From the NCBI GenBank assembly GCA_009829735.1, contig CM020618.1:36122894-36186893 (forward strand): 64,000 nt of DNA, in the 5' to 3' direction. Of this stretch, positions 23,884 to 34,827 are shown in pieces. Each line of letters begins with the position of its first letter. The stretch's first letter is position 1. A program made the translations under genes and the position numbers. A model generated the notes under the pieces. That model saw only the letters and a program-made list of their open reading frames with translations, was not told where the DNA came from and did no database searches. The DNA comes from Pyropia yezoensis. Lineage: Eukaryota > Rhodophyta > Bangiophyceae > Bangiales > Bangiaceae.

Positions 23884-25498
23884 ATGCCCCCATCACCGGC
23901 GGGGGCCTTTACCCCCCCCCCAACGCCCACGTATGGTCCTCTTCTGGCACTCCTCGCGGACGTCCACGGGGTGGACGTGTCGCGGGTAGCGCCCGCGGTC
24001 GCCACCCCCAACGCCACGGGCGGCTGGCTGCGCGCTGCCCGACCGCTCGCTGCTGCTGCCGCTGCCGCTGCCGCTGCCGCGTCCACAGGCGCGGCCGACG
24101 TGGGCGACGGTAGACGACCCACCGCCGCCGGGTGGCGCCGGGGTGACGTCCTCCTCCACCTGCCCCCGGCGGCGGTGCTGACGCCCGACGCGGCTGCGGC
24201 GGTGGTGCCCCTGGCGGGGCCCCTCCGGGTGGCGCTGTCCCGGTCGGGGGGGGGGGGGGGGGACGGGGGATGGGGGGGGTGCTGTGGACCCGCCCCCACC
24301 ACCAGCGGCCGAGCTGGTGGCGCTCGCCACGCTCGTCGGGTGGGGGCTCCTCACGTTCGGGGCGGCCATCGGCGGGGATGGTGGCGGTGGTGCTGGCAGC
24401 CGCAGTGGTGGGGGCGGTGGCGGGCGTGGGGCGACCGCGGCGGCTGCCGCGGCGGCAGCCGCCCTGGTGCGCCCGTACGTTGCGTCTGTGGACTGGGCGG
24501 GCCTGGCGGCGGGCCACCCCGCGTTGTGGTCCCCGGCGGTGACCGCTGCGGTGGCGGCGTCGCACGGCCCCGCGGGGCTGTACACGCCCATCACGCGGTC
24601 GCGGGGGGGCGTCGATGCTGCCGCGGCGGTCGTTGCCGACGCCCTGCTGGGTGCCGCGGACAGTGGGGGTGTGGACGCGGCGGCGGCCGCCGCCGCCGCC
24701 TCTACCGCCGCGCGGCTGGCGGTGGTGGCGGTGCTGTCGCGGGGGTTTGTGCTTGGCCCGGGGGGCGTCAACGTGCTGCTGCCGCTGGTGGATATGGCCA
24801 ACCACGCGCCGCCGGCGGGCGCCAACGCAGAGGTGATGCCAACCGACGGGGCGGGCGGCGGCGGCGGCTCCGCGTTGGGAGGAGGCGCTGCCGTCCAGGG
24901 CGGTGGGGGTGTGGTCCTCACCGCGGGGGGGCCGCCGCCGCCGGCGCGGCCGTCTGGGTTGGTGTTTCCCCCGTTCGCGGCGCCAGCGTCGGCGGGGGGG
25001 GGCGCCGCCCCTGCCCCCCCCCTCTACCCCCCGCCGCCGTTGCCAGGCGCAGAGGTGCTCATCTGCTACGGCCCGGAGAAGACTGGCAACGCGACGCTCG
25101 TGTCGCGGTACGGCTTTGGCCTCCCCGCCGCCACAGCCGTGACGGTGGGCTTGCCGCAGCACTGGGCGGCTGCCCGCGCGTCGGCGGGCGGCAGCGGCGG
25201 CGGCGGCGGCGGCGGCGGCGGCGTGACCGTCACGCGGGCGGCGGTGACGGCGGCGGCCGGCGGGGTGCCGCCGGGGTTGGCTGCCTCATTTCGGGCGGCG
25301 GCGCGCCTCGAGGATGCCGCAGTAGACGGCGGTGGCGCGCTCGCGGCGGCGGTGGCCGCAGAGCTGCAGCTGCGCTCCGCGGCGGTGGCGGCGCTCGTCG
25401 AGGTGGGCGATGGGGGGGGCGCCCCCGCCGCCCGTCAGCTGCTCGAGTGGGAGGTGGAGCTGCTGGGGGACCTTGCCGCCGCCGTCGCTGCCGCGTAG
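23884..25498 (+). CDS. SET-domain protein methyltransferase (Rubisco LSMT/SETD3-like class), frame change at a G run
   Basis: ATG at 23884. Early motifs are LADVHGVDVSRV, GGWLRAARPLA and GDVLLHLPPAAVLT, the N-terminal SET strands. After an Ala/Gly-rich middle come SRGFVLGPGGVNVLLPL with DMANHAPP (about 24740-24820), then EVLICYGPEKTGNATLVSRY followed by GFGL (about 25050-25125). D-x-x-NH, the YG-x(n)-N motif and RYGF are the S-adenosylmethionine and catalytic-pocket signatures of SETs that methylate non-histone proteins such as Rubisco, actin and ribosomal proteins. A helical C-terminus resembling a substrate-binding lobe follows. The frame changes at the poly-G at 24246-24262. Substrate not predictable. 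Confidence 0.7.
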
Positions 25499-25927
25499 AG
25501 CGAGGTCAGGGGAGGGGAGGGCGCGTCTACACTTTTTTTCGGAGTGGCCACCGACACACCACTCGCGCTCCTTTCTATCGTCAGCAGCACGGCGACCACG
25601 TGGATACCCTCACCAGACCCAGCGCATGCAGAAAAGAGAGGGAGTCAGATGGCCAAGTCAGAGCTAGCAACAGAGAACACACGAGACAGAGGCAACTCAG
25701 AGTGAGTTCATGAGCTACAAAGCATGATGCATCCACCCTGCCTCGGTGCGCGCAGAGCAGTCATCGCCTCCACAGCTGGCTTCCTCCTCCTTCTTCGCCC
25801 CCGAGTCACCCACGCTGCCCTCAGACACCTGGAGCGCAGCGGTGGTCGGCGCCGTCGACAAGGCGCAGCTTGTTGCGCGCATGGGCTCAAGTGGGGAAGC
25901 ATCTGCACGCACTACCAAGGCAGCTCA

Positions 25928-25961
<34 letters not shown>

Positions 25962-26215
25962 AGGAAAGGGGCGTCCCACTCGACCCCCCCCGGCGGCGGG
26001 GGCACCCCCCCTGCGCTGACTGCGGCGCCCACTCCGCCTACCACTGGGGGCACGACGGGTACTCGCGCGCCTGCCACCGCCCGCGCGGCCATCCGCGCCC
26101 GGCGCGCGGCCGCTGCGGCCGCGGCGGCCGCGTCGGCCGCGTCGGCACGGGCGCGCTCCGAGGCGGCCACCACCAATACTCGGGTTAAAGTAGGGGTTGA
26201 CGTCGGGCTCACGGG
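25499..26215. other. Intergenic with a 33-base poly-C tract
   Basis: No supported gene. An uninterrupted C run lies at 25929-25961. An Ala-rich frame around 25960-26160 has no recognisable domain. Confidence 0.4.
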
Positions 26216-27293
26216 CGGTCTAAGACATGGTACACGATGTGGCGCCGAGTTTGTGCCACGCCGTGGCATGCCCTCATTGGCTGCATAGGCCACGTGTTTG
26301 TGCTTGCAGTGCCACAAACTCGGACGGTACCGCCACATGGCTCGAGCCAAAGCCATGTGGCGTTCCACCTCGCACACAGCGCCACATCACTTATGGATAT
26401 CAGACTCTTGACTTTGTATGGGAATTGCGTTGGCCTCCGGGACTGCCTTTGTTTGAACCTTCTCGTCCGACCGCCGACCGCGAGCGCGCGCGCGCTGCTG
26501 CGTCGCACCTCGACGCTTCGGTCTGCGGCCGCTTCTCACCCCTCGCTCGGGCAGCTTCGGCGTGCTGCCTGCCGATCGCTCCCGCCACCTCCGACGCGCA
26601 GATTTGTACGTGTTGCAGCACGTGTTCCCGCCAACCTATGGGGGAAGGGGGCGCGAGAGGGTGGAGCTGGGCGGCGATGAGTGTGGGGGGGGAGTGGTGG
26701 GGGCGACTGGTGGGAGGGAGGAGGGGTGTGATCGCTGTCTGACACCCCACCGGATGGGTTGCGCTTTTCTCTTTTTCCCTGCTCTGCGTCTGTGTTTGTT
26801 TATCTCTGCCATCAGGAACGCGACGACAAGCCAGGCGTGGGGAGGTGAATTGTGTGGGGGTGGGGCCTACTGGCGGGAGGTCCGTTCGAGGGAGAGCGGG
26901 AGCTCACGCCTGATGGTTTGTTGAGGTATCAGTGGGGCGAACGGGCGTGGGGTAGGGCGAGGGCGAGGGGCGGGGCTGGGCGTGTTGGGCAGAGGCCAGG
27001 GTTGACTCGGCCCGGGTCGTGAGCGCGCGGCGGCGGGCGCCGCCAGGTGCCGCAAGTTGTTCCATCTGGATACATAAGCCGCTCTCTGTGGCGTCAACCC
27101 TCAGTCGCTTCTCTTCCGCGTGCGTAGCTCTCTGTGCGTTCTGCTTTCAACAGAATCTCAGTCTGTCAAATATGAAATTGTCATGAAGTCCAGTGCCACT
27201 TCGCCACATGTCTTAGACAGCTTTTTCGGATGTGGCAAAGGTACCGCGGCGCCACACTCCCAGCGTCACGCGGTTGTGGCATGTCTTAGACCG
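26216..27293. mobile_element. Inverted-repeat element (~1.08 kb), terminal CGGTCTAAGACATG
   Basis: CGGTCTAAGACATG at 26216-26229 recurs reversed at 27280-27293. Similarity continues inward (TGTGGCGCCG, then a GCCAC block), giving imperfect arms of about 60 bp. A third copy of GTCTAAGACATG (reversed) lies at 27207-27218. Nested hairpins occupy the left arm: CCGAGTTTGTGCCAC against GTGCCACAAACTCGG, and GCCACATGG against CCATGTGGC (26246-26365). No transposase is recognisable inside. Confidence 0.5.
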
Positions 27294-27396
27294 GGGGTTA
27301 GACCGGGGGTCAGTCGAAAACATGTCCACCTCCGGCTGAGCGCCCCCACCGCCCCGCCCTCTCCACCCCCAACGGTGTCCCCATGGCACTCACTCA

Positions 27397-27677
27397 CGCC
27401 CAGTTAAGGGCGGACATCTGGGTCAGAACGGATGTATCTCATTGGGTGAAAACTCTCCACAACACCGAGAAAAAGCGCAGAGAGATGCGCCAGACAGGCA
27501 CCAACGGGTACCTGGAGACAGACTGGCGCAAGAGAAACAGAGGACCCCTGTACCATAAAAAGCGCTATGAGTTATCCGGTTTATGCGCGTTTTTTTGTGT
27601 CCTGAGCTGCTGTGCTTCACGCTGCTTCATGGGGTAGCAAGCCAGACGTCCGCAAACAGGTACTCTTAACTGGGCGT
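27397..27677. mobile_element. Small inverted-repeat element (~280 bp)
   Basis: CACGCCCAGTTAAG at 27397-27410 is exactly reversed at 27664-27677. The interior is non-coding. A partial third copy (CTTAACTGTGG) lies at about 27777, after the adjacent minisatellite. Confidence 0.4.
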
Positions 27678-27685
27678 GGCACTGT

Positions 27686-27793
27686 GCACTCGCGGGCCAG
27701 TCGGCACTCACTCGCGGGCCAGTCGGCATTCACTCGCGGGCCAGTCGGCACTCACTCGCGGGCCAGTCGGCACTCACTTAACTGTGGCCGGTC
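27686..27793 (+). repeat. 22-bp minisatellite, about four units
   Basis: Unit GCACTCACTCGCGGGCCAGTCG. Full copies start at 27704, 27726 and 27748, with a shortened first copy at 27686 and a diverged last one at 27770. The units directly abut, so this is not a CRISPR. Confidence 0.75.
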
Positions 27794-28228
27794 GGCGTGT
27801 CCTGGCGGTGCCGCGCCTGCCACCGCCTGTCTTGCTCACGCGCGCAGATGGAAATCGAAGCCCTCAAGGTCTTGCGCCACCCCACTCTTCTTTTCGGAAT
27901 AGTCAGGCTTTTTTGGGGGTGGCCATCGAAATTGTTTCTTGGGGGGCCACCGCTTCGTTGGTGACCGGCGGCGCACGCTCGCGTTGTTGGCTTTGCGCGG
28001 TCTTCACCGTGAGACGCCACCTCCCCGGCTGCAGCTGCACTGCAGTGCGGCTGCCATAGCCCTGGTCGGCCCACTGCCCGCGCACCCTGCCCAGACTTGC
28101 ATTCCCCCCGCGCCCCTGCGCCCCCACCCCCCTCGCCCCCCCTTAACCCTGTCACCCCCCCACCTTGGCCACTCTTCTTTCGCCCATCCCTCCCCTGTCT
28201 CTCTCTCCTCCCCCCCCGCCTCGGCACC
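27794..28228. promoter_or_regulatory. 5' region of the SDA1 gene
   Basis: About 435 bp between the minisatellite and the SDA1 start. The last 100 bp before the ATG is a C/T-rich tract, a plausible leader. No TATA box is clear. Confidence 0.3.
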
Positions 28229-30565
28229 ATGACCCAAGAGGACCTGCAGCTGCTGCAGCGGCGCTGCCGCACCGACCCCGCTTCGTACGCCGCCGAGTAT
28301 GAAACGGCGCTGCGCCATTACGAGGCGCTCCTCGCGTCCGTGACGCTCTCTCCGTCGGCGCCCGCCGAGCGCCTGGAGGAGCTCCTCTCCTTCATGGCCG
28401 CCGTCTGCCCTGGCTACCCCGCCAGCGTCCCGCGGGTGGTGCCGCCGCTGCTTGCGCTCCTCTCCGATGCGGGACCGGTTCTGTCTGCGCCGCTCCGCCG
28501 CGCGGCGGTGCGGTCGCTGGCGCTGCTCCGCGCCAAGGGGGTGGCCGACGGGGGCGCCATCCTGCCCCTCTTCTTCCGCCTGCTCGCGTGTGCGGACAAG
28601 CCGCTGCGGGCGGCACTGCATGGCCACATTGTGGCGGACATCAAAAGGTCTGCGCGGGGGGGGGTGCCGGCGCGCGCGTCGCAGGCGTTTCTGTTTGGCA
28701 TGCTCACCGACCCGTCCGAGGTGCTCGTCAAGCGGAGCCTCCACGTCCTCTGCGACCTCTACAGCCGGGGCGTGTGGGCCGACGCGCGGACGGCCAACGT
28801 GGTAGCGGGCGCGCTCTTCCACCCCAGCCCCACCCCCGCGGTCGTGGCCGCGCGCTTCCTCCTCGGTACCTGGCGCCGCGTGGTGCCGGGCGCCGACGGA
28901 GGCACCGGCGGGCTGGATGAGGAGGAGGCCGAGGCGGCGGCGGCCGCCGTCGGCGCCGACGGCTCGGGCTTTGGGGGCGACGCGGAGCCGCCGCTCGCGG
29001 CGCTGTACGACCCCCAAGAAGTGGCCGAACGCCTCTTTGCCGACATCCGTGGCCGTCGAAAGCGCGAGTCGTTTGACACGCGACTGCTGCTGCTCAACCT
29101 CCTGACCCGGCTGGTGGGCTTCCATCGCCTCCTCCTCCTCGGCGTGTACCCCTACCTCCAGCGGTACCTGCAGCCGCACCAGGAGTCTGTGCCGGCGGTG
29201 CTGGCATGCCTGGTGCAGGGCGTCCACGAGCGGGTGCCCCCAGAGGAGCTCCACCCCCTCATCCGTGCGCTCGCCGACAACTTTGTGTGTGACCGAAGCA
29301 GCGTCGAGGCTATCGCCACGGGCCTCAACGCCATCCGAGCGGTGTGTGCGCGCGCGCCGCTGGCGATTATGGACCCGGCCGACGGGGCGGCAGAGGAGGA
29401 GGCGGCAGAGGAGGAGGCGGCCGCCATGGCGGCGGCCGCCGCCGCGGCGGCGTCGGAGGCAGACGGGGGCGCCGCCGCCGGCGACGCTGCCGCCGCTCCC
29501 ATCCCATCCGCCGCGGCCGAGCGGCGGCGACTGCACGCGCAGCTCGAGGCGTCGACCGGCGGGAGCGGAAAGGGCAAAAAGGCCGCCGCCCGCGCCGCCC
29601 GCCGCCGCCGCGCGCGTGCCGTCGCGGCGGGTGAGACGCCCAGCGATGACGATGACGACGCGGCGTCCGTGGCAACGGCGACGACGGCCGGCGCGGGCGC
29701 AGAGGCCACCTCTGCGCTTCTCGCCGACCTCATTGAGTACCGCCACCACCGGGACAAGGGGGTGACCGCCGCGGCACGCGGACTGGTCGTCCTCTACCGG
29801 CGGGTCCACCCGGGGCTCCTCGACCGGCGGGTGCGGGGCAAGGAGGTGGCGTCTGCGCTCGCCGCGGGGGCAGTGCTGGCGGTGCCCGTGTATGGGGAGG
29901 CCCCACCGTCGCGGGCAGACGGACTGGCCGCCGATGGGCCCGCCGCGGGGGGGCTGTCGGACGGGGAGGAGGACGCGGCGGTGGCGAATGGCAGCGACAG
30001 CAGTGACGGGGGTGGGGAGTCAGCCTCGTCGGGGGCATCGGGCTCGGACGGCGACGGGGACAGCGACAGCGACGACGACGGGGACAGCGACAGCGACGAC
30101 GACGGTGGTGACGACGACGACGGCGGCCGCGGCGGCAGCAGCGGCGCCTCTGCCGCCATGGCGATGAGCGATGCCGGTGCGGACGCCGCCACCGCCGCCG
30201 CCGACGGCAGTGACAGTGACTCGGACGCCGACGCCGACGGCACCGGCGGGGTGGCCATGGACGAGGTTGGCGCCGCCGTCAGCGCCGGGGACCTGGCGTC
30301 GGCGCGGCGGCGGCAGCGCAAAACGCTCGAGGAAAAGCTGGAGGCGGTCCGCGCGGGCCGCGTCGGCCGCCCCCGCCACGGGTCGAGCCGGGGGGCGGCC
30401 AAGGGCGGTGGCTCCACCAACGCGGACAAGCGCAAGACCAAGGCCGCGTCCATGGTGCTCCACAAGCAGCGCGCCAAGGGCCGCGGCAGCTTCCGTGACA
30501 AGCAGATTGGCAAGGGCCGCAAGATTGGCAACAAGCAGAAGCGGGTGTACACCAAAAAGTATTGA
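28229..30565 (+). CDS. SDA1: SDA1 homologue, 60S ribosomal subunit biogenesis
   Basis: A single uninterrupted frame of 778 aa. ATG at 28229 gives the typical opening MTQEDLQLLQRRCRTDPASY. A HEAT-like helical N-terminal half follows, including FFRLLACADKPLRAALHGHI, SFDTRLLLLNLLTRLVGFHR and ELHPLIRALADNFV, matching the NUC130/3NT-SDA1 family. After residue about 380 the sequence is Ala- and acidic-rich. An Asp/Ser block lies at about 30000-30120. The end is strongly basic and conserved (GRGSFRDKQIGKGRKIGNKQ, then KRVYTKKY). In yeast and animals SDA1 is a nucleolar/nuclear factor needed for pre-60S maturation and export. It is convergent with TELO2, 429 bp apart. Confidence 0.92.
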   Translation: MTQEDLQLLQRRCRTDPASYAAEYETALRHYEALLASVTLSPSAPAERLEELLSFMAAVCPGYPASVPRVVPPLLALLSDAGPVLSAPLRRAAVRSLALLRAKGVADGGAILPLFFRLLACADKPLRAALHGHIVADIKRSARGGVPARASQAFLFGMLTDPSEVLVKRSLHVLCDLYSRGVWADARTANVVAGALFHPSPTPAVVAARFLLGTWRRVVPGADGGTGGLDEEEAEAAAAAVGADGSGFGGDAEPPLAALYDPQEVAERLFADIRGRRKRESFDTRLLLLNLLTRLVGFHRLLLLGVYPYLQRYLQPHQESVPAVLACLVQGVHERVPPEELHPLIRALADNFVCDRSSVEAIATGLNAIRAVCARAPLAIMDPADGAAEEEAAEEEAAAMAAAAAAAASEADGGAAAGDAAAAPIPSAAAERRRLHAQLEASTGGSGKGKKAAARAARRRRARAVAAGETPSDDDDDAASVATATTAGAGAEATSALLADLIEYRHHRDKGVTAAARGLVVLYRRVHPGLLDRRVRGKEVASALAAGAVLAVPVYGEAPPSRADGLAADGPAAGGLSDGEEDAAVANGSDSSDGGGESASSGASGSDGDGDSDSDDDGDSDSDDDGGDDDDGGRGGSSGASAAMAMSDAGADAATAAADGSDSDSDADADGTGGVAMDEVGAAVSAGDLASARRRQRKTLEEKLEAVRAGRVGRPRHGSSRGAAKGGGSTNADKRKTKAASMVLHKQRAKGRGSFRDKQIGKGRKIGNKQKRVYTKKY

Positions 30566-30994
30566 GGGCGGGGGGGGGGGGGGGGGGGGGGGGGGGGATG
30601 GGGGGGGGGGGGGGGCGCGGGGGGGGGCTCGGTTGGCCAGCCGACAGGCAGCGGCAGCGTAGGTGGGGGGGCTGGGTGGGGGATGGGGCGGGGAGGCGGG
30701 ATGGGCAAGAAGCGCCCCACCCGGTCGGCCGATGAGGAACTCACTGCTCGTACGGATATGGGGTTATGGGGTGGTGGCAACGGCACTGCCGGTGGTCCAG
30801 CGCGTGAGGCATCGGGCACCCACCGCCCTTTCCCGCCCGCCCGCCCACCAGCTGGCGCTGGGCACCCCTCCTTGTCCCCCCTGTCCCCCACAGACGACAC
30901 GTCGTCTCCCACAGAAACGACACCCCGTCGCCCACAGACGACACCCCGTCTACTCTGCCCCCCCCTCCCTCCCACACCCTCAGCCCCCACCCAC
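30566..30994. other. Convergent intergenic region with very long G runs
   Basis: Directly after the SDA1 stop lies an uninterrupted 28-G run (30570-30597), then ATG and a 15-G run (30601-30615). The rest is GC-rich with several ACGACACC/GTCGCCCACAGA-type repeats near 30890-30950. No gene. It contains the 3' ends of both neighbours. Confidence 0.5.
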
Positions 30995-31899
30995 TCACCC
31001 GCCAATGCGCAGTAGCGCGGCAAGCGCGCCGTCCCCCCCCCCCTCCTCAACCCCCCCAACGGCTCCCCCCCCCGCCTCCAGGCGTGCCACCTCCGCCGTG
31101 GCCGCCCACCGGGCGAGCGCAGACAGCGCAAACGCACGCACGTGGGGGTCCACGTCCCCCCCCCCCCCGCCGCGGGCAGGCGGCGGCGCCACCCCCGCCA
31201 CCCCCTCCAGCCACCCCACCGCCACGGCAATGGGGTTGTGGCCCGCCGCGGCGGTGGCCACGGCGGTGGGGGAGAGCGCCTCGGCGGCGGCGCCGAGCGC
31301 AAGCGCCGCCGCCCGCCGGACGGTCACGTCCGCCACCGCGGGCGCGGGGGCGGCCGCGGGGGGGGGGGGAGGGGGTGGCAGCCGACGGCGGGCGCCGTCG
31401 CCCCCCGCTTGCCCCCCCGCGTCGTCGGGTTGCACCTCCCACACCCGCCGGGGACCCGGCGGGGGGTGCCCCCCGCGACCGGGGGGCGGCGGCGGCGGCG
31501 ACAGCGCCACGTCCACAACCGCCGCGACGAGGGCGGCGGCCATCGCGTCGCGCCCCGCAACGGCGGGGCCCGCGGCGCTGAGGCAGACCGCCGCGGTGGC
31601 GACGGCCGCCGCCAGCAGCGGCGCGTCCCGGCCGCGCAGGTCGAGCGTGCCCGTCGCGGGGGCGCCAAGGCCGCCGACGAGGGCGTAGAAGAGGGGCGCC
31701 GCCGCCGCCGCCCACGCGTTGGGCACCGACACCGCCGCCGCCGCTGCCGCCGCCGCCGCCGCCGACGGGGCGCCCGGCGGGCGGCGGGCGGCGAGGGAGC
31801 GCCGCGACCGGCGGGTGACGGTGCCCGCCGGCGCCGCCACCGCCGCGCCCACGTCGGTGATGCGCGGCGGCGGCGGCCGGCCGGCGGCGCTCCCCCCCT

Positions 31900-31933
<34 letters not shown>

Positions 31934-34031
31934 CCAAGCGGGCGGCGGCGCGCCCGACGTGCCCGGCGGAGGCGGCGTCCCCGACGCGGCCCGCGCCGCG
32001 TCGGCGAGGACGCCCAGCGCCTCGGCGCGGGCGGCGGTCGTTGCCCCCGCGCCGTACACCACGTGCCGGACGAGGACGCCGCCGGCGCGGGCGAGCACGC
32101 ACGGCCCCGCCGGGTCAAGGCCGCCGCCGCCCCCCCCGCCGGCGGCGGCGGTGGCGGCGGCAGCGGCGGGCAGCCGGGGCCACCACACGCGGCAGCCGAG
32201 GATGGCGGCGAGCGCCCGCCGCCGCGCGGCGGCCATCCCCCCCACCTCGGCGGGCGGCCAGGCGGCCACGTCGAGCGCCCAGACGACCATCGTCGCCTCC
32301 TCGGCGGCAGCGACAATGCCCGCCGCCCCGCCCTCGGCGGCGGCGGCAATGGCCGCCAGCGCCCCGCGCACGGCGGGCGCGTTGGTGGCCAGGGGAGACT
32401 CCCCGCCCCCCGCGGGGGGGGTGCCCACCGACCGCAGCAGCGCCAGCAGCCGCGGGATCGAGTGGACGGCGGGGAGGACCGCCCGGAGGGCGGAAGCGTC
32501 GGCCGCCGCGGCGGACCGCCGCTGCCGTGGCGGTGGGGGGTGGCTGCCGTCGCCGGCGGCCGTCGTCGCCACGGCCGCCGCGTCAACGTCGGCGTCGGCG
32601 TCGGCGGTGGCGGTGGCGGTGGTGGTGGCGGCGGGGTCTGCGACGGTGGCGGCGGGGAGCCACGCGGTGTCCTCCTCGTCGGTGCTCATGTCATAGGCGG
32701 GGAGGGTGGCGTCGCTCGCCAGGCTGCACCGGTCGTCTTCTGCGTCCGACAGGGGAGCAAGGGCGTCACTGATGGCGGTGGGGGGGAGAGAGGGGAGTGG
32801 CTTGGGGGGGCGCCCACTACCCCCCCCCCCCTCAGGAGCGCCGTCGGCGGTGGTGGGGACGACGGCGGGCGTGTCTCCCCCCCCCGGCCCCCTCGCGGCG
32901 GCAGCGGCAACGAGCGCCAGGAGCGGCACCTCAGCGGCCTCCCCCCCCCCCTCCAGCAGCCCGAACCGGAGGGGCCGGCGCCCCTCACCCCCCTCACCCC
33001 CCTGCCCCCCCCCCTCCCCCCCCCCCCCACCACCGACGAGGGTGCCACCGCCGCGGCCGCCTCGGCGACCATCATGCCGTGCCGACGCACCGCCGGGTCC
33101 CCCCCCCCCAGCCGTGCCATCACCCCCCCCGACAGGGCGGGGAGGTCCGCGGGGGCGCCCCCCGAGGCGACCAGCCAGCCGAGCACCAGCGCCGTCAGCC
33201 GGCGGTCGCCGTCGACGCTGCGGGCCGCCGCCGCGCGCGGGTGCGCCCACGCGCCAACCGCCGCCGCGCGGGCGGCGGCGGCGGCGGCGGCGCCCGCGGC
33301 GGTGGCGCCACCAATCAGGGCGGGGAGATGGTGTAGCGGGGGGGGGCGGCCGCCGCCGCCGCCGCCGCCGAGGGGCAGGTCGTAGAGGAGGGCGGACCGG
33401 GCGGGGGGGGAGGCCGCCGCCCAGGCGGCGAGGAGAGAGACGAGCAGGAGGGGCGGCGGGGGGGGGAGGGGCGGGGGGGCGCCCCGCCACCCCGCCGACG
33501 CCCCCCGCCCCGCGCCCGGCGCGTCGGCAGCGGGGGCGGGCGGCCCAAGGACGGTCAGGAGGGCGCGCCCGAGCGGCACCGCCGCGGCCAGTGGCGCCAC
33601 CCGCACCAGCCGGTCGAGGCCGTCGGCAACGGCGGTGGGTGGCGGCGGCGGCGGCGGCGGCGCCTTGCCCTGTGGTGGTGGTGGTGGTGGCGGCGGCGGC
33701 ACCCCCCCGTACGCGGCGGCCCAGCCCGCGACGAGTTCGGCGGCGCGACTGAGCGTGACGAGCCGCCCGACAACCGCCGCCACCGCCGGCGGACCGGGCG
33801 GGGGCACGGGCGGCACGAGCGCGGCGGCCTGGCCGAGTCGCGTGTAGTAGCCACCGGGGGCGTCATCCAGAGCCCCCAACCCCCCCCCCCCAGCGGCGGC
33901 GGCCGCATCGTCGCCAGTGAGGGGCGGTGGCGACCAGGGAGCGTCGGCGACGGCGGCGGCGGCGCCCAGCGCGTTGGCCACCCGGTCGGGGAGGTGGACG
34001 AGCGCGACCACCGCGTCCCCGCCGCCGCCGC

Positions 34032-34094
<63 letters not shown>

Positions 34095-34348
34095 TGCCGC
34101 CGCCGCTGTCGGCGGTGGCGTCGGCGGCAGCCAGGACCGCCGCCATCCGCCGCACCCCTGCCGCGCCGCCGCCCGCCCACGAGCACAGCAGGCGGGCGGC
34201 AACGGCCGGGACCAGGTGGGCGTCGGCCGCCGCCGCGCCGCCGCTGCCACCCCCACCACCACCCACTGGCCGCTCCGCGGCGGCGCCACGCGGCCGCGCG
34301 TCGGCGCCGACGCCAACGTCCTTGGCAGTATTGGCGGCAGCGGCGGCT

Positions 34349-34405
<57 letters not shown>

Positions 34406-34827
34406 GGGGCCCAGGCGGGCGCCAGCGCCGCCCCCACCACCCGCAACGCCACCGCCGGCGGCCCGTCGGTGACGACCGCCACCGCGGCGGTGACCGCGTC
34501 GGCGGGGGCGGCGGGTGCCAACAGCGGGCTCGCCGCAGAGGTGAGGAGCCACACCAGCAGGGAGGGGTAGGCCGCGGTGGCCGCGGCTGGGAAGGGGGCG
34601 CCAATACCAACGCCGCCGCCGACGCCGCCACCGACGCTGCCGCCGACGCTGTCGCCGACGCTGCCGACGCTGCCGACGCTGCCGACACTGCCGACGCCAC
34701 GGGGGCGGCTGGTCAGGGCGGCATGGTAGGCGGAAAGGGGAGCGGCCGCCGCGGCGGAGGTGGTGGCGGAGGTGATGGGGGCAAGGAGGGCGACTGCCGC
34801 TGGGGGGAGGTTGGGGGGCGGGGGCAT
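30995..34827 (-). CDS. TELO2: TELO2/TEL2 homologue, PIKK maturation factor (frame change at a C run)
   Basis: ATG at 34827 opens a very Ala/Gly-rich alpha-solenoid protein of about 1,270 aa. Supporting motifs: DRRLTALVLGWLVASGG and VRRHGMMVAEAAA, then LPAYDMSTDEED (near 32680), the conserved acidic motif before the C-terminal TELO2 domain. That domain contains LRAVLPAVHSIPRLLALLRS, a helical repeat series, VTVRRAAALALGAAAEAL and ends near ALSALARWAA. TELO2 works with TTI1/TTI2 and HSP90 to stabilise ATM, ATR, mTOR and related kinases. The frame changes once, at the poly-C (plus strand) at about 33003-33031. The two parts are otherwise open. The family call is good; overall similarity is low because of the Ala/Gly expansion. 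Confidence 0.72.

Noticed and set aside
27686-27793. 22-bp repeats as a CRISPR array
   Set aside because: The units abut without spacers and the genome is eukaryotic.
28004-29809. 601-codon minus-strand frame opposite SDA1
   Set aside because: SDA1 on the plus strand is clearly conserved; the antisense frame is a by-product of its codon use.
31142-33385. 747-codon plus-strand frame opposite TELO2
   Set aside because: Low-complexity Gly/Arg/Pro sequence without motifs. TELO2 landmarks are on the minus strand.
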